The notes under the pieces were generated by a model. It searched no databases, was not told where the DNA came from, and saw only the letters and a list, made by a program, of their open reading frames with translations. The position numbers and the translations under genes were made by a program. A DNA stretch of 64,000 bases from Rapana venosa (Eukaryota; Mollusca; Gastropoda; Neogastropoda; Muricidae): contig CM054158.1 in the NCBI GenBank assembly GCA_028751875.1, positions 14,669,601 through 14,733,600 on the forward strand, given 5' to 3'. This document shows, in pieces, positions 12,061 to 24,574 of the stretch (the stretch's first letter is position 1; each line of letters starts with the position of its first letter).

Positions 12061-12380
12061 GAGAGATAAGTAGAATTGGTTATATATTGAAACATACAGT
12101 GGAAACAGCTGAAAGAGAAATGGTGGAGGTGGTGGTGGTGGTGGAGGTGATGGTAGTGGTGGTGGTGGTGGTGTGTGTGTGTGTTGTGAGTGAGACAGAC
12201 AGACAGACAGACAAAGTGTGTGTGTGCATGCATATGTTTGTGTGTCTGTCTTCATTTTACATCTTTAAGTGATATTAGACGAAGGAGCTTGGGGGTGAGG
12301 GTTGGGGAGGGGGGGGGGGGGGGGGGGAGGAGAGGGGAGGCATGGTGAGATGAAGGCTCTGTGTGTGTGTGTGTGTGAGA
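11996..12380. repeat. GA, GGT, GACA, poly-G and GT tracts
   Basis: GA at 11996-12058, GGT at 12121-12171, GACA at 12193-12212, poly-G at 12309-12328 and GT at 12359-12378. 12380-12600 is unique. Confidence 0.92.
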
Positions 12381-12759
12381 GAGTATACATAGTAGTGTGT
12401 GAGAACGAGAGAGAGGTGTGTGATATGTGTTTCTTTATTTTCTATTTTTATTTTTCTAATCTCACTTGGTCACGGTTGGTAAATAGCTGAAGAACATTTC
12501 ATTGTTGTTGTTCTGTGTGTGTTCGTTCGGGCTATTTTGGGTTTTGTTAATCGTAGAATTTTGAAGAGTTTACCATTGACCCGCCTTGCTAAATATGTGT
12601 TTGTGTGTGTGCGCGCGTTTGTGTGTGCGTGTGAATGTGTGTGTGCGTGCGTGCACATGCATGTGACTTATTGTGTGTGTATATGTGTGAGTGTGTGTCT
12701 CTCTCTATCTCTATTTCTCTCTCTCTCTTGTTACATAGCTCTGACATAATACTCCTGTA

Positions 12760-12857
12760 ATACTCAAAATAGACTGTTGTCTGTCTGTATGACTGACACG
12801 CATATATAGTATATATATATATATCTCTCTCTCTCTCTGTCTGTCTGTCTGTCTCTC

Positions 12858-12933
<76 letters not shown>

Positions 12934-12953
12934 TCTGTCTTTCTGTCTGTTTC

Positions 12954-12988
<35 letters not shown>

Positions 12989-13122
12989 GTCTGTCTGTCT
13001 CTCTGTGTGTCTCTGTCTCTCTCTCTCTGTGAGTGTGTGGATGTACGTGCATGTGTGCGTGTGTGCTTGTGTGCATACACACTATTTGTGTGAGAGAGAG
13101 AGGGAGAGAGAGAAAGGGGGTC

Positions 13123-13189
<67 letters not shown>

Positions 13190-13226
13190 AGAGAGAGACA
13201 GACAGACAACAGTCTATTTTGAGTAT
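12760..13226. repeat. long inverted repeat (CT arm, GA arm) with perfect 29-nt outer arms
   Basis: The 29 bases at 12760-12788 (starting atactcaaaatagact) are the exact reverse complement of 13198-13226. Inside, CT/CTGT (12829-13030) faces GA (13091-13200), so the pairing can continue through most of the 467 bp, with a GT/GC-rich centre at 13030-13085 as the loop. Confidence 0.85.
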
Positions 13227-13768
13227 GGCCGGGAATATTGTGTGACTGTGAGAGTTATACATAAATATACATGTATACATTGTATAATAGAAAGAAGCTT
13301 ACTGTAACTATAATAGAAGAGGTGTGTTTGTAAGTGTCTGTGTGTCTGTCTGTGTCTTTGTGTATTTGCATGCATGTGCACGTCCATTTGTGTGTTGTGG
13401 AAAATCCTCCACCCTGCCAATACAACCCAGAACTTGTTTGAATCCAGTCTTGGCGCTGTACTGATTCCTCTACCCTGTATCCCTCTCCCTCTCTCTCCCC
13501 CCTCTCTCCCCCTCTCTCCTTCTCCATTCATCTCTGTTGACCTTGGTGTGTGGTCCAGGAGGGAGAAGGGAGGTTGGGTTGGGGGGTGGGGAGGGTGGGG
13601 GGTGGTCATAAAGCCTTTAGTACTCTGAGTCCTGTGAGTCATTAGTTAATGGAGTGGAGGCTAGTTTACTTTAAAAGCTTGTAGCTGAAGAAGGTGGCTG
13701 TCTCTACCTCTTTGTCTCTGTCTCTGTTTCTCTCAGTCTCTTTCTGTCTGTCTCTCTGTGTCTGTCTG

Positions 13769-13770
<2 letters not shown>

Positions 13771-13822
<52 letters not shown>
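13771..13822. repeat. CA microsatellite
   Basis: A CA run of about 45 bp joined directly to the truncated SINE that follows. 13226-13690 is unique with a T/C-rich block at 13480-13530. Confidence 0.95.
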
Positions 13823-13824
<2 letters not shown>

Positions 13825-13834
13825 CCGCAAAAGA

Positions 13835-14012
13835 TCTTGCACACACATTAAAAACCGTTCTGCTTTTCGGAAGAGTAGGCCATTTTGTGCCGTGGGAACG
13901 GATGACAACATTTACAAAACTGCATACACACAGGGGCTGGATGGAAAAAAAAGCACACAGGAGTGGTTATTCCATTATCCTCGAAATAAAAAAATACCTT
14001 TTTTTTTTTAAA
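13835..14012 (+). repeat. SINE family A, tail a, 5'-truncated
   Basis: Begins at the agatcttgcacacac block, passes agtaggccattttgtgcc and ggatgacaacatttacaaaa and ends in tail a (tattccattatcctcgaaat). Confidence 0.85.
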
Positions 14013-15407
14013 AGAATAAAATAAAACAACCCATATCCAACACTGGCAACAGTCCTACTGTACACTGAACTGCTGCTACCAAGAATAATCAGTTACCTCA
14101 AGGCGACAGGTAATTCCAAATGTCATTGATTTTCCTTTGTCTCTGACCTTCTGTTGACACAGGTGGATCCACACAGCCACCGTGTATACCTACAGATATA
14201 TGTACATATGTATAGATTACACAATGATTTTGCTCGCCGGTATTGTCGACTGGGTGTCTGATGTAGCGCTAGTTGTCACCCACCCAAATCGATTCACTGT
14301 GACAGTGAAGGAATGCACAGTTTTTATCTGAGCAGTATACTGTGGACACGTTTTCTCTTTAGAGTGTTAGGTAGATCATTAATAGTAGAAGTCATTAGTT
14401 TGCATTGCTGTTAACCTCATCTTCCTGTCTGAAGCAGTCTGAATTCTTTGGAATTGTGGCCTATTTTTCTTATCTGCTCCCAAATGTTCACCTCAAAGCT
14501 AAAAGAAATCCAACACTTAAACCACATCATTGTTGAGAAAAAGTCAAGTAATGTATACATAAAGATTATTATGGGTTTGTGCAAAAAGTTAATGTCGATT
14601 GTCAACCTTGTTGTCATCTGCTTGTAAGCTTCATGAACTGTGTCTGATCATACTGAGTTGGTTGCCGTTGCCTTGAGTGTGTATATTATAGAGTTGATTT
14701 TCATTCTGTCTGTCACTTACAGTGGCTTATTCAGCAGATTTTGTTTTGTTGGTTGTTGTTTAATTAAAGTCTTTCACTGAGAACAGGGTATTCAGATACT
14801 GAGTGAGATGGATGTCATTTAATGATTTACTGTTTTATATATATATGTTTATTCACAAACGTGTATTACATTGATAAATGTGTTTTGAGATGAACAACAA
14901 ACTTGGAGCTTTTCTCTGCACAGAACATTAAAAAAATAAAGATAGTATACAATGACAGAACTGAAAACATAACAAGAAAACAGGTAAATCATGCATTACA
15001 GACTGTTTGTCCAAATTCAAGATTTCAATAACTTTTGGGGAGAATGAAAAAATTGAAACAAGCAAGAAAATTATTTCTTTTTAAATAAAAACCCATGTAA
15101 ACACCCTCCCCCAATCAAAATAAAAAGAAAGAAAGAAAAAACAAAACCAAATAATCCAACCCACCAACCCAGTCAATTCATCTTGCACTAGAACATTTCT
15201 AATAAAAGTAATGTTGTTTGTAAGATTGATAACAGTGATAAATCAAGGTGATGATAATGGAGGTGAATGTAACAATATTAAATGATGATAATGAGCTTTC
15301 CCCCTATATTTTTTGAGAATAGAAATCATCCACATAATATTATGTCTATTTATAGATCTGTAGTACTTCCCTTGTGTTAAAGGTGGTGATTGTGTTGTGT
15401 GTTGCAG
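14013..15407. other. quiet AT-rich interval before e1
   Basis: No microsatellite, SINE or coding signal that I can recognise. It is presumably intronic because e1 starts with a split codon, so its partner exon lies upstream. Confidence 0.5.
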
Positions 15408-15496
15408 GGAGTGGGACCGGCAGTGGTGGGAAAATTCTCCAGCGTTTCCCCGAGAATGACTGGGAGGACTGTCCCTTCACCATGGGGCTGGAACTG
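15408..15496 (+). CDS. SBF: SBF exon e1, upstream DENN
   Basis: Encodes [14 protein letters not shown] followed by PFTMGLEL, the highly conserved beginning of the SBF uDENN module. The acceptor is gtgttgcag and the donor gtgagg. The exon enters with two bases of a split Gly codon and leaves in phase 0. An upstream exon carrying the start Met must exist; in relatives it encodes roughly 20 residues and I could not identify it in 1-15400. Confidence 0.95.
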
Positions 15497-17619
15497 GTGA
15501 GGAACACGTGTGTGTGCGCGCACACATGTGTGTGTGTGTGGGGCGTGCGTGCGTGCGTGCGTGGGTGTGGGTGGGTGGGTGCATGTGTGTGTGTCTGTGT
15601 GTGTGTGTCTCTGTGTGGTTTAAGTCATTTCATAAACCAAAAGATGATGTTAACCATAAAAAAACCTTAGCAAAAACAACCCAAACTAAACCAAAATGTT
15701 CAACAAGATAACTGTCACCAAACAAAACAACTTGTTCCCCCCCCCCCCCCCCCCCCCCCCCCCCCTTCCCTCCCTACAAAGAAGCAAAACACACCCAACA
15801 ACACCAACAACAAAAAAACCTCTTCCCCCTCCCATGAATAAACAAAACAAGTAAAAACTCGTCTGAAAAGAGCTCTCTGTGTGTGCATGTGTGCGCACGT
15901 GTGTGTGTGCACATGCGTGTGTGCGCGTGCGTGTGAGTGTATGTGCACATGCGTGAGTGTGTGTGCATGCATCAGTGATTGCACGTGTTTTTAGAATTGT
16001 GTAACGTTCTTTGGTTGTGGATGAGAATGCGGGTACAGGCTCATGTTGGAGCGAGAGTGATTTGGAACTTCTTTGGAAGTTCACACTTTTGGACGCTGAA
16101 AGGTAAAGCAAGAACCCATTATCATGGAACTAGTTTCTATTTGGTTGTAGATTTCTTTTATTCATCCACTAAGCAGGAGCTAATATAACATAAAGAACAA
16201 GATCAACACAGCAACAACACTCTAACTAGTAGCTTACATTGTGCTCAAGTGCATCCACATTCACATGGTGGCTAATGATATCCATAATGATCAGAGAAGA
16301 AGAAAGAAAATCTGTATAGGGCTACAAGGCTTTGAAGTTCACCATCACTATCAGCTAATCAGTACTTAGTAAAAGCAAAGATGGTGAGGGGAAAAGGAAG
16401 GAAACTCATTAACCGTTGGTAATAACTTTATAGTATTATACTTGGAGTACTAGATGTAGCTTATTGTATAGTGAACCACTTTCAGTCAGCAGATTTTTCT
16501 GTGTGAAATCTGAGGCTACTTTTCCCAGACAAAAGTGCATTGCCACAAGAACAGTGGTACCGCTTCGGTAGGAGTGAATGACAATATTTAAAAAAACCAA
16601 AAACAACCAACCAACAGAAGCAGGCTCATGCACACTGGTGTGTTGTTTACACATCATCTCTGAAGTCGGAATGTGGCTACCTTAATGGTGGGCAAACAAA
16701 GGTTGCATAAAATCTCACCAGTAGTAACCTCAGAGCTCTCTAGCTGAGGAACCAGAAAACAAGAATCAGCATTTTCATTCTTCACCCGCTTCTTGTAAGA
16801 TGCACATTGTAAATATTTAATTTTCTGTGTGGAGTGGAGTGTGTGTGGACATGTTCACCTCACCTTCAGCTGATCGTGCATTCATGGTAGTTTTATTGGG
16901 CCCATAATTTATCAGGTGTGATAGTGATTTTGTCTGGCCATGAAGTCATCAGGTGGAGGATGATAAAATTCAGCTGACGCTGGTTTTAGTGTGATGTTTG
17001 GCTTGGTGCAGTATTTATCACGTGTGAATAAAGTTTCACATGGTCAAGAATGAATTACAGATCGTTAACAAGTTTGATCCTGCGCAGAATTCATCATGAG
17101 TGAATAAGGAATCTGACAGGGTCTAGAACTTATAATATATCAAGTATGGATGATAAGTCACCTGGTGTGGGATTTATCAGATGTGGATAAAAAGTAAATT
17201 AAATTTCACCTGATTCAGAATTCATCGATGTGGATTGTTTGACTTGACGTAGAATTTTTCAGGTCTGGATGATAAGTTTCCAGAATTTATCAGGTGTGGG
17301 TTGTCAGTTGTTTCCAGGTTCAGAATTTATCAGGTGTGAAAGAAAATGTTTTTCTTAGTTCAGAATGTATCAGGTATGGATAATATTATCTGGTTTCACC
17401 TGACTAATGAGTTTCACCTGTTTTTTGGGGTAGAGTGTTGATGAAAATGACTACACACTGCACAAGGTATTATCCTGTTACTTATATTGCTGTTTAGAAG
17501 GGGGGGGGGGGGGGGGGTATCATGCAGAATTTTGTGATTGAATAAATTCCAATAGTATTCCTTCTTCAGGATAGAAAATATTGGCAACAACTGATACGTT
17601 ACACATGTGTTATGTACAC

Positions 17620-17711
<92 letters not shown>

Positions 17712-17896
17712 TATATATATATATATATATGCTAAGTACAGTTATTCAGTACTTCTTGGTGGTGATTTGATATTCATGAATGTGAATTCTTCTAGATTTC
17801 ATGTCTTAGACAAACAACAGTAACTCCAACTTCCTAAAAAACAACAACCCCAAAACCACTCCAACAAAAACAAAAAGGTATAAAAATCCAAAGGGC

Positions 17897-17931
<35 letters not shown>

Positions 17932-19747
17932 ACACACACACCACACACCAACCCCAACAAAAAACAAAACCAACCCCAAAAAACAGAAACAAAAACAAAA
18001 CCCAACAACAAACCCCAACTGCCAAACCTTTTAGATGCGTTTTCTTTCCCTTTTGAGGCCAGTCTTCTCTTCTCATAGAGCAGTACTTCATGGTGACTAA
18101 GTTAGTTCTTCAGAACATTTTTTATCCTGTTTGTATTACAGAAAATTGGTTGTCCAGCAGGTGGACAAAAAACACGAAAAGTCTTAGGTTCAATTCCACC
18201 CCAACACACACACACACTCACTCTCTCTCTCTCTGTCTCTGTGTCTGTGTGTGTGTGTCTCTCTCTCTTATATATCCCTAAGGGCGGGGACTGGATGTAA
18301 AAAAGCACATGGGTAGTTATTCACTCATTCACTCACTCATCCCTTGGTCGGGACGACCGTTGGGGTGCCCGCATGGACGCTGCAAGTGGACCGCCAAATG
18401 GTTCTGTCCTGGGCTGCTTTCAGGAGGTTTGGTACAGTGAGGCCGGTCCACTCCTTGATGTTGGATATCCAGCTTTTGCGTGGTCGTCCCTGCCTCCTTG
18501 CTCCTTCCACCATTCCCTGCAGGTGTCTTTGACAGGCTGTTATGCCTTGTTGTGTGGCCAAACCATTTCAATTTCCTCCATTTGACTGTATCTACCAATG
18601 GTTCTTGTTTGCCAGCCAGTGCTTCGATCTGCTGCCAGACGTAGTCGTTGGTTTTACGGTCTCTGTAGGTGATGTTCAGGATCCGCCTGAGGCACTTCAT
18701 CTCAAAGGCTTGAATGCGACGTTCTAAATCGGCAGTGAGTGTCCATGCTTCACAGCTGTACAAGGCAATGGACGTGACAAGTTATTCATGATCCTCGAAA
18801 TAAAAGAATTTGTCATTGTCTTTGCTGTCAGTTATGTATGAGTTCACTGAAAATTGCGTCTCACCTTATACCAGTAATAACCCCTGATGTAATTGCATCT
18901 CACCTAATACTAGGAATAACCCCCGATGTGTGTGGACAGTTCTGCCAGCCGACTGGGTACGCGCTGTCTACGCAGCAGCAGCAGCCGGCGTTCTACGTGG
19001 CGGTGCTCACCGACATCGACGCCGACCGCCATTACTGCGCGACCTTCACCTTCCACGAGACGGTGGCCATGACGCCTTCCAAGCCGGACGATGTGGATGC
19101 GGACGACCACGATTCCAACATCATCCACCACTCCCTCATGTACGCCCCCAAGAGTCTGGTCCTGGTGTCCCGTCTGGATTATTTTGAGGCCTTCAGGGTG
19201 AGGAGGATTTTGGTGGTGTGGCTGGAGAGTGGGTGTATGTGTGGGGGTGGGGTGTTGGGGTGGGGTGGCAGAGTGGGGTGGGGGGAATGGATGGGTGTTG
19301 GGGGTAGATATGTGATAGTGTGTAAGTACATGTATACTGTAGTCAGTATACTGTATTTGTGATGTGTGTGTGTGTGTGTGTGTGTGTGCGCATATGATGG
19401 GGATGGGATAGCTCAGTGGTCAGAGCACTCACTTTCATCAAGCTAAGGTTAAGCAGCATTGAGCATGGTTACCAAGAGGATGGGTGACTGTGTGCGCATT
19501 CCCATGGCTTCAGTGTAGTCCCCCAGTTCACCCAGTTGTCAGTGGGTACCTGCCCTCTTTAGGGATAGGAAAAGTAAAACAGTGAGGGAGAGGAGATGGG
19601 CACTGCCCTCAATATGCTAGGCCCTGGAAAAGCTAGGTCTCTGACATCTTGCTTCCCAACGACCAAATAGGTTATGGGAACATCATGCATATATATATAT
19701 ATTATATATATATACATCATGCATGTGTGTACGTGTGTGCGCATGTC

Positions 19748-19808
<61 letters not shown>

Positions 19809-22287
19809 CTGTGTGTATGTTTTATGGTTTTAGTACAGCATTGATGGTTGGGTGAGTAAGTAGTGTGCAGTGTTCTTTTACTTGTACGTAATGTACGTTG
19901 CACACAGTCATGATCTCAGTACGTTGTCTCATCTGGCTGATGATGATGATGATGATGATGATGATGGCGGTGATGGTGATGATGATGATGATGATGATGA
20001 TGATACTAGAGGTGGTGTTGGTGGGGATGATACTTATGATGACGATGGTGGTAGTGGTTGTGGTATTGGTGGTAGTTGTATTTACGGTGGTAGTAATGAT
20101 AACTGTAATGGTTTTGGTAGTCATACTGAAGATAATGATAGTGGTGGTGGTGGTAGCAATGAATGAATTGATGATCATGAACATGATAACAACGAGGACA
20201 ATGCTGATGTGTGCAGAACTGCCTCGGGGTGATCTACACAGTGTACATGGAGAACATGCAGGTGCAGATAGAGACACTGGTGGGCAACATCCTCGGCTGT
20301 GTGCAGGTCCCCCCTCCTGGTCAGTTCTCCTCTTCCTCTTCTCCTCAACATCATGTCCAAGTGCAGTTTTGGATTCCAGATGATATTTTGATTTAAGCAA
20401 TTATAAGTTTGTTTTTTCATATGCGCGCGTGCATGCTGTGTGTGTTGTGTGTGTTAGAAGTGTGGTGATGGTGGAGGTGAGGTGGAATGGTGTGTTGTGT
20501 GTGTGTGCGTGCACGTGCGCATTAAGACTGTTCGATTTGAATCCCACAGGCCCATGAAGTCATGGTTCGAATCTTGGCACCGTCTTGTGAATTAAGGGTG
20601 GGGATTCTTACATTCTCCCTGGTCAACTTCAAGTGCAGACCTGCCAGTGCTTTAATTCCTTAATTTATATTATACACATGCAGAAGATCAATTATGCACT
20701 TTAAAGATCTTGCAAGTCATGTGAGGGTTTGGTGGGTTACGGAAACATGAACATACCCAACATACATCCCCTAAGCCATAATGTGGCTACCTTCATGGTG
20801 GGCAAAAATAGTTGCATACGCAAAATTTCACCACTGGTGAATATCAGAGATGTAGTTGAGGAATTTTTTTTAAAAGTTTACACTCTGAATAAAAGAAGAA
20901 CAATGATCATAGTGCTGGTCAGAGTTTGACTTTCACAAAACACTTTTGTTCTAGTACAGTCTATTTGGGTTCATGGCAGATGGGAAACAACTCAAGATAA
21001 GAAAGTGAGTTGTCTAAGTAGTGTCCCTTGGATTGAGCCTCTTTAAAAAAAAAAATCAAACTTTTGCCAAAGCCCAGGCTTCAGTGTGTGTTACTGAGCT
21101 GATAGTGTAACTTCAGTACGGTGCTGATGAGTTAGAAGCAAATATGTATTTTGGGATTCATGTATATCTGTTTGTCTGTCAGTCTGTCTCTCTCCCTCCC
21201 CCTCCCTCTCCCTCCCTCTCTCCCTCCCTCTCTCTCTCCCTATCTCCCACCCTCTCTCTTTATATACCTATCACTTATATCCCAATGTACACAAAACAGT
21301 ATGCTTTGGTTTTTTCTACAGGTGGACCCCAGGTTCGATTCTCGATAGGAGCAGGAGATCGTCAGGCCCTGCAGCCACCGCTGAGCACCACACTGCCCGT
21401 CAGTAACGACTCTGTGGCCCTCTTCTTCGACCAGATGGGTCAGTGACATGGGCTTTTTGGGTTGTTTTTCTTCTTCTCATGTTTTGGAGTTCAAACGAGT
21501 CAGTGAGTGCATGATTTATAAGAGGGCAGAAAAATCTCCGCTCGGCTCCTATCTAGGTGTGATTGCTGTGCTGGGAGAGAAGGAAATTTGAGTGGCATTT
21601 TGTTTGTTTGTTTGTGGCCTTTTTGTGTTGTTTGTTTTAGGGTTTGGGTTTTGTTTTGTTTTGGGTTTGTTGTTGGGTTTTTTTTTTTTGGGGGGGGGGG
21701 GGGGAATGGGAGGACACCATACTGACCTTTTCACATATTAAAAAAATTTTTTACTCTGTGTGTTTATATATTTGCGTATACTTTTATTCCCACGCACTTA
21801 CAGTTACATCTAGACCTTGTGTGTATGCGGTTTTGTGAATGTTGTCATCCCATTCTTACTGGCACAAATGGCCTTCTTATCTGAAAGGTGAAACAGCTTT
21901 TAACTTGTGTGTGTGTGTGTTGTGTGTGCGTGCGTGCATGTGTGCGTGCAGGAATCAACAACGCCATCCTGATCTTCTGTGCGGCGCTGACGGACCACAA
22001 GATTCTCTTCTACTCCAACAGCTACTCCCGCCTCACTGCTGCCTGCCGCGCCATCGTCGCCCTCTACTACCCCTTGAAGTATAGGTAGGGACGCTGCTGG
22101 CTGGGATGGGATTTGATGTTTCAGAGCAACACCCACACTCTTGTTTTGAAAAAAAAAAATATATATAAGAAAAAGGAGGAAGGTGGTTAACAAGTAAACC
22201 GTGAGGTTATGAGTTCGAATCCAGCCTTGCCCTTCCTCCTGCTCCTGCTCCTCCTCCTCCTCCTCCTCCTCCTCCTCCTCCTCCTCA

Positions 22288-22338
<51 letters not shown>

Positions 22339-24525
22339 CTCCTCTTCTCTTCTTCTTCTTGTTCTTTTCTTGTTCTTCTTCTTCTTCTTCTTCTTCTTCT
22401 TTCTTCTTCTTCTTCTTCTTCTCCTCCTCCTCCTCCTCCTCCTCCTCCTTCTTCTTCTTCTTCTTCTTGGAACACTCAGACAGCAACTATTGTCTATCAT
22501 ATTTCTTCCCATTTTGGTGAGACAGTCGAACTGAGTGTCAAAGTCCTTTGGATGAGACTATAAACTGAGGCCCTGTGTGCGAATGCCACATAATTCTAGT
22601 TTTCATCCAAACTCTGAAGCTTCTCAGTTGAAAAATTACAGTATGGGTTTCGATCTGATCAATTCATCAGACTGATTGAATACCTCAAACATTACACTGT
22701 TTCAAAAACGAGTTGTGACCATGCAAATAACACAGTGGATCAGTCCGTATGAACTTCTTTCTCCTTTTTTTCCCCCCTGTATTCGCAAGTAAATGTGTAC
22801 TCAAGAGACTGCAGTGTGTTGTGTGCTGTGCCTGTTGTTGACTGTGGTGTTGTGGTTGGTCCTGTTGTTGACTGTGGTGTTGTGGTTGGTCCGCAGCTAT
22901 GTATATATCCCCATCTTACCGGCGTCCCTGTTGGAAGTGCTCACCACCCCCACCCCCTTCATCGCTGGAGTTCACGCCTCCCTCAAGGACCAAGTCATGG
23001 ATTTGGTGAGTGCCCCTGTAATGATTTGATGATGATGTGCCATGTACGTCTGCTGTTCTGTCTGTGTTGGGGCTGCGAGCAAGATGAGCACATTAATGCT
23101 TATTCCATTATCCTCGATATAAAAGAATTTTATTAATAAAAAAATGGGCAGGGAGGGGGTAGAGTGGGTTGGACGAAGTGTGGTATGCTTGTGTGTGAAT
23201 GAAGCTGTTTGTGGTTGTATAGTCTGAATGATGGGAAAGTGAAAGAACAGTATGAAACAAAAGGTGTCTGCCACTTTTATGAAAGCATGTATACATGTTG
23301 CAGAGAAACACAAGTGCATGCATGCGTGCACACATGTGCGCACACACTCTGAAGAGGGCACACACACTCTTAAGAGGGCACACACACACACACACTAAGA
23401 GGCAGATTTTGTGTGTTTGGGTGTGTGTGTCTGCATGTGTTCGAGTGTGCGTGTGTACATGTACATGTATATGTGCCTATATCTCTACATAAAAGTACTA
23501 ATCTATAGCTTTAATTGAATGTATAGATATATAATTATATTCATACTATTCATGAGAAGGATAACATCATGTGAAAAATAAGCACCATGAACATAATGTA
23601 ATTTCATTGTGGATCAGTAACCCTGTTTCAAACTGGCTTTGCTGTGATGTTATTTACGGTGGTTGCTGTTGGTGTGTTGCAGCTGGATGTGATTCTGGTG
23701 GACCTGGATGGAGGGGACATCCGCATTCCAGAGTGTGTGACCGTGCCTCTCATATCAGAACCCATCCTTACACGCGCCAAGAAATGTCTCAACATGGTCA
23801 GTGGCCGGCCGCCCAGCCAGGCTGTGGTTGTGTCTGTCTTGTGGTGTATTGAAGAATGTGGAGAAAGTCAGGCATTTTTCATCATGAGTGTCATGCCATG
23901 GTTTGACAAGCATCTTTTTGAATGCGTTGAAAAAGGCCACAAAACTTGTTACTGGGAATTCAGCGTTTTGTAGAATGAGTGTTGTATGCCTGTGTCCTTG
24001 CTCGATATTGAAGTGCTGGTGTGTGAATGTCAACAAAACAGCTAAACTCTTAAAAGAAATACAGTGCACAATTCTATGACATTGAAATAAGGGTTACATT
24101 TCTCTGCTATTTTTTGTCACAAAAATGTCTTTATTGTATTCAAAATGTGGGGTTTCCAGTATCATTTTCTTATATCAAAATACCAAAGTTCTTAAGCTTC
24201 CAGGGGCTTTTCCTCCTGACCTGCACCAGAGGCATTACCCCTGGACCCCACTGGAGGCCTAGGTGGCCCCCCAACTCCTGCCTCATTTTCTTCCTTTTTC
24301 ACTTTTTCCCATTCTCATATCTGAGATTTTTATGCACTCTATTAATCATGTTTTTTGTAATTCATTCATTTCCTTTCACTTTAATCTAATATCTCCTCCA
24401 CCACCCCCAACCCCCGGAAAAAAACCACAACAAACAACCCGCACAAACAAACAACAAATAGACAAATAAGCTGGGAGACTGAATAAAGCAGAAAGAGAGA
24501 GAGAGAGAGATGGAGGAGGAGAGAG

Positions 24526-24574
<49 letters not shown>

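Noticed and set aside
19387..19690. 5S rRNA gene
   Set aside because: Only the internal-promoter-like part is similar, it follows a tRNA-like A box, and the remainder is SINE body shared with 31618-31905.
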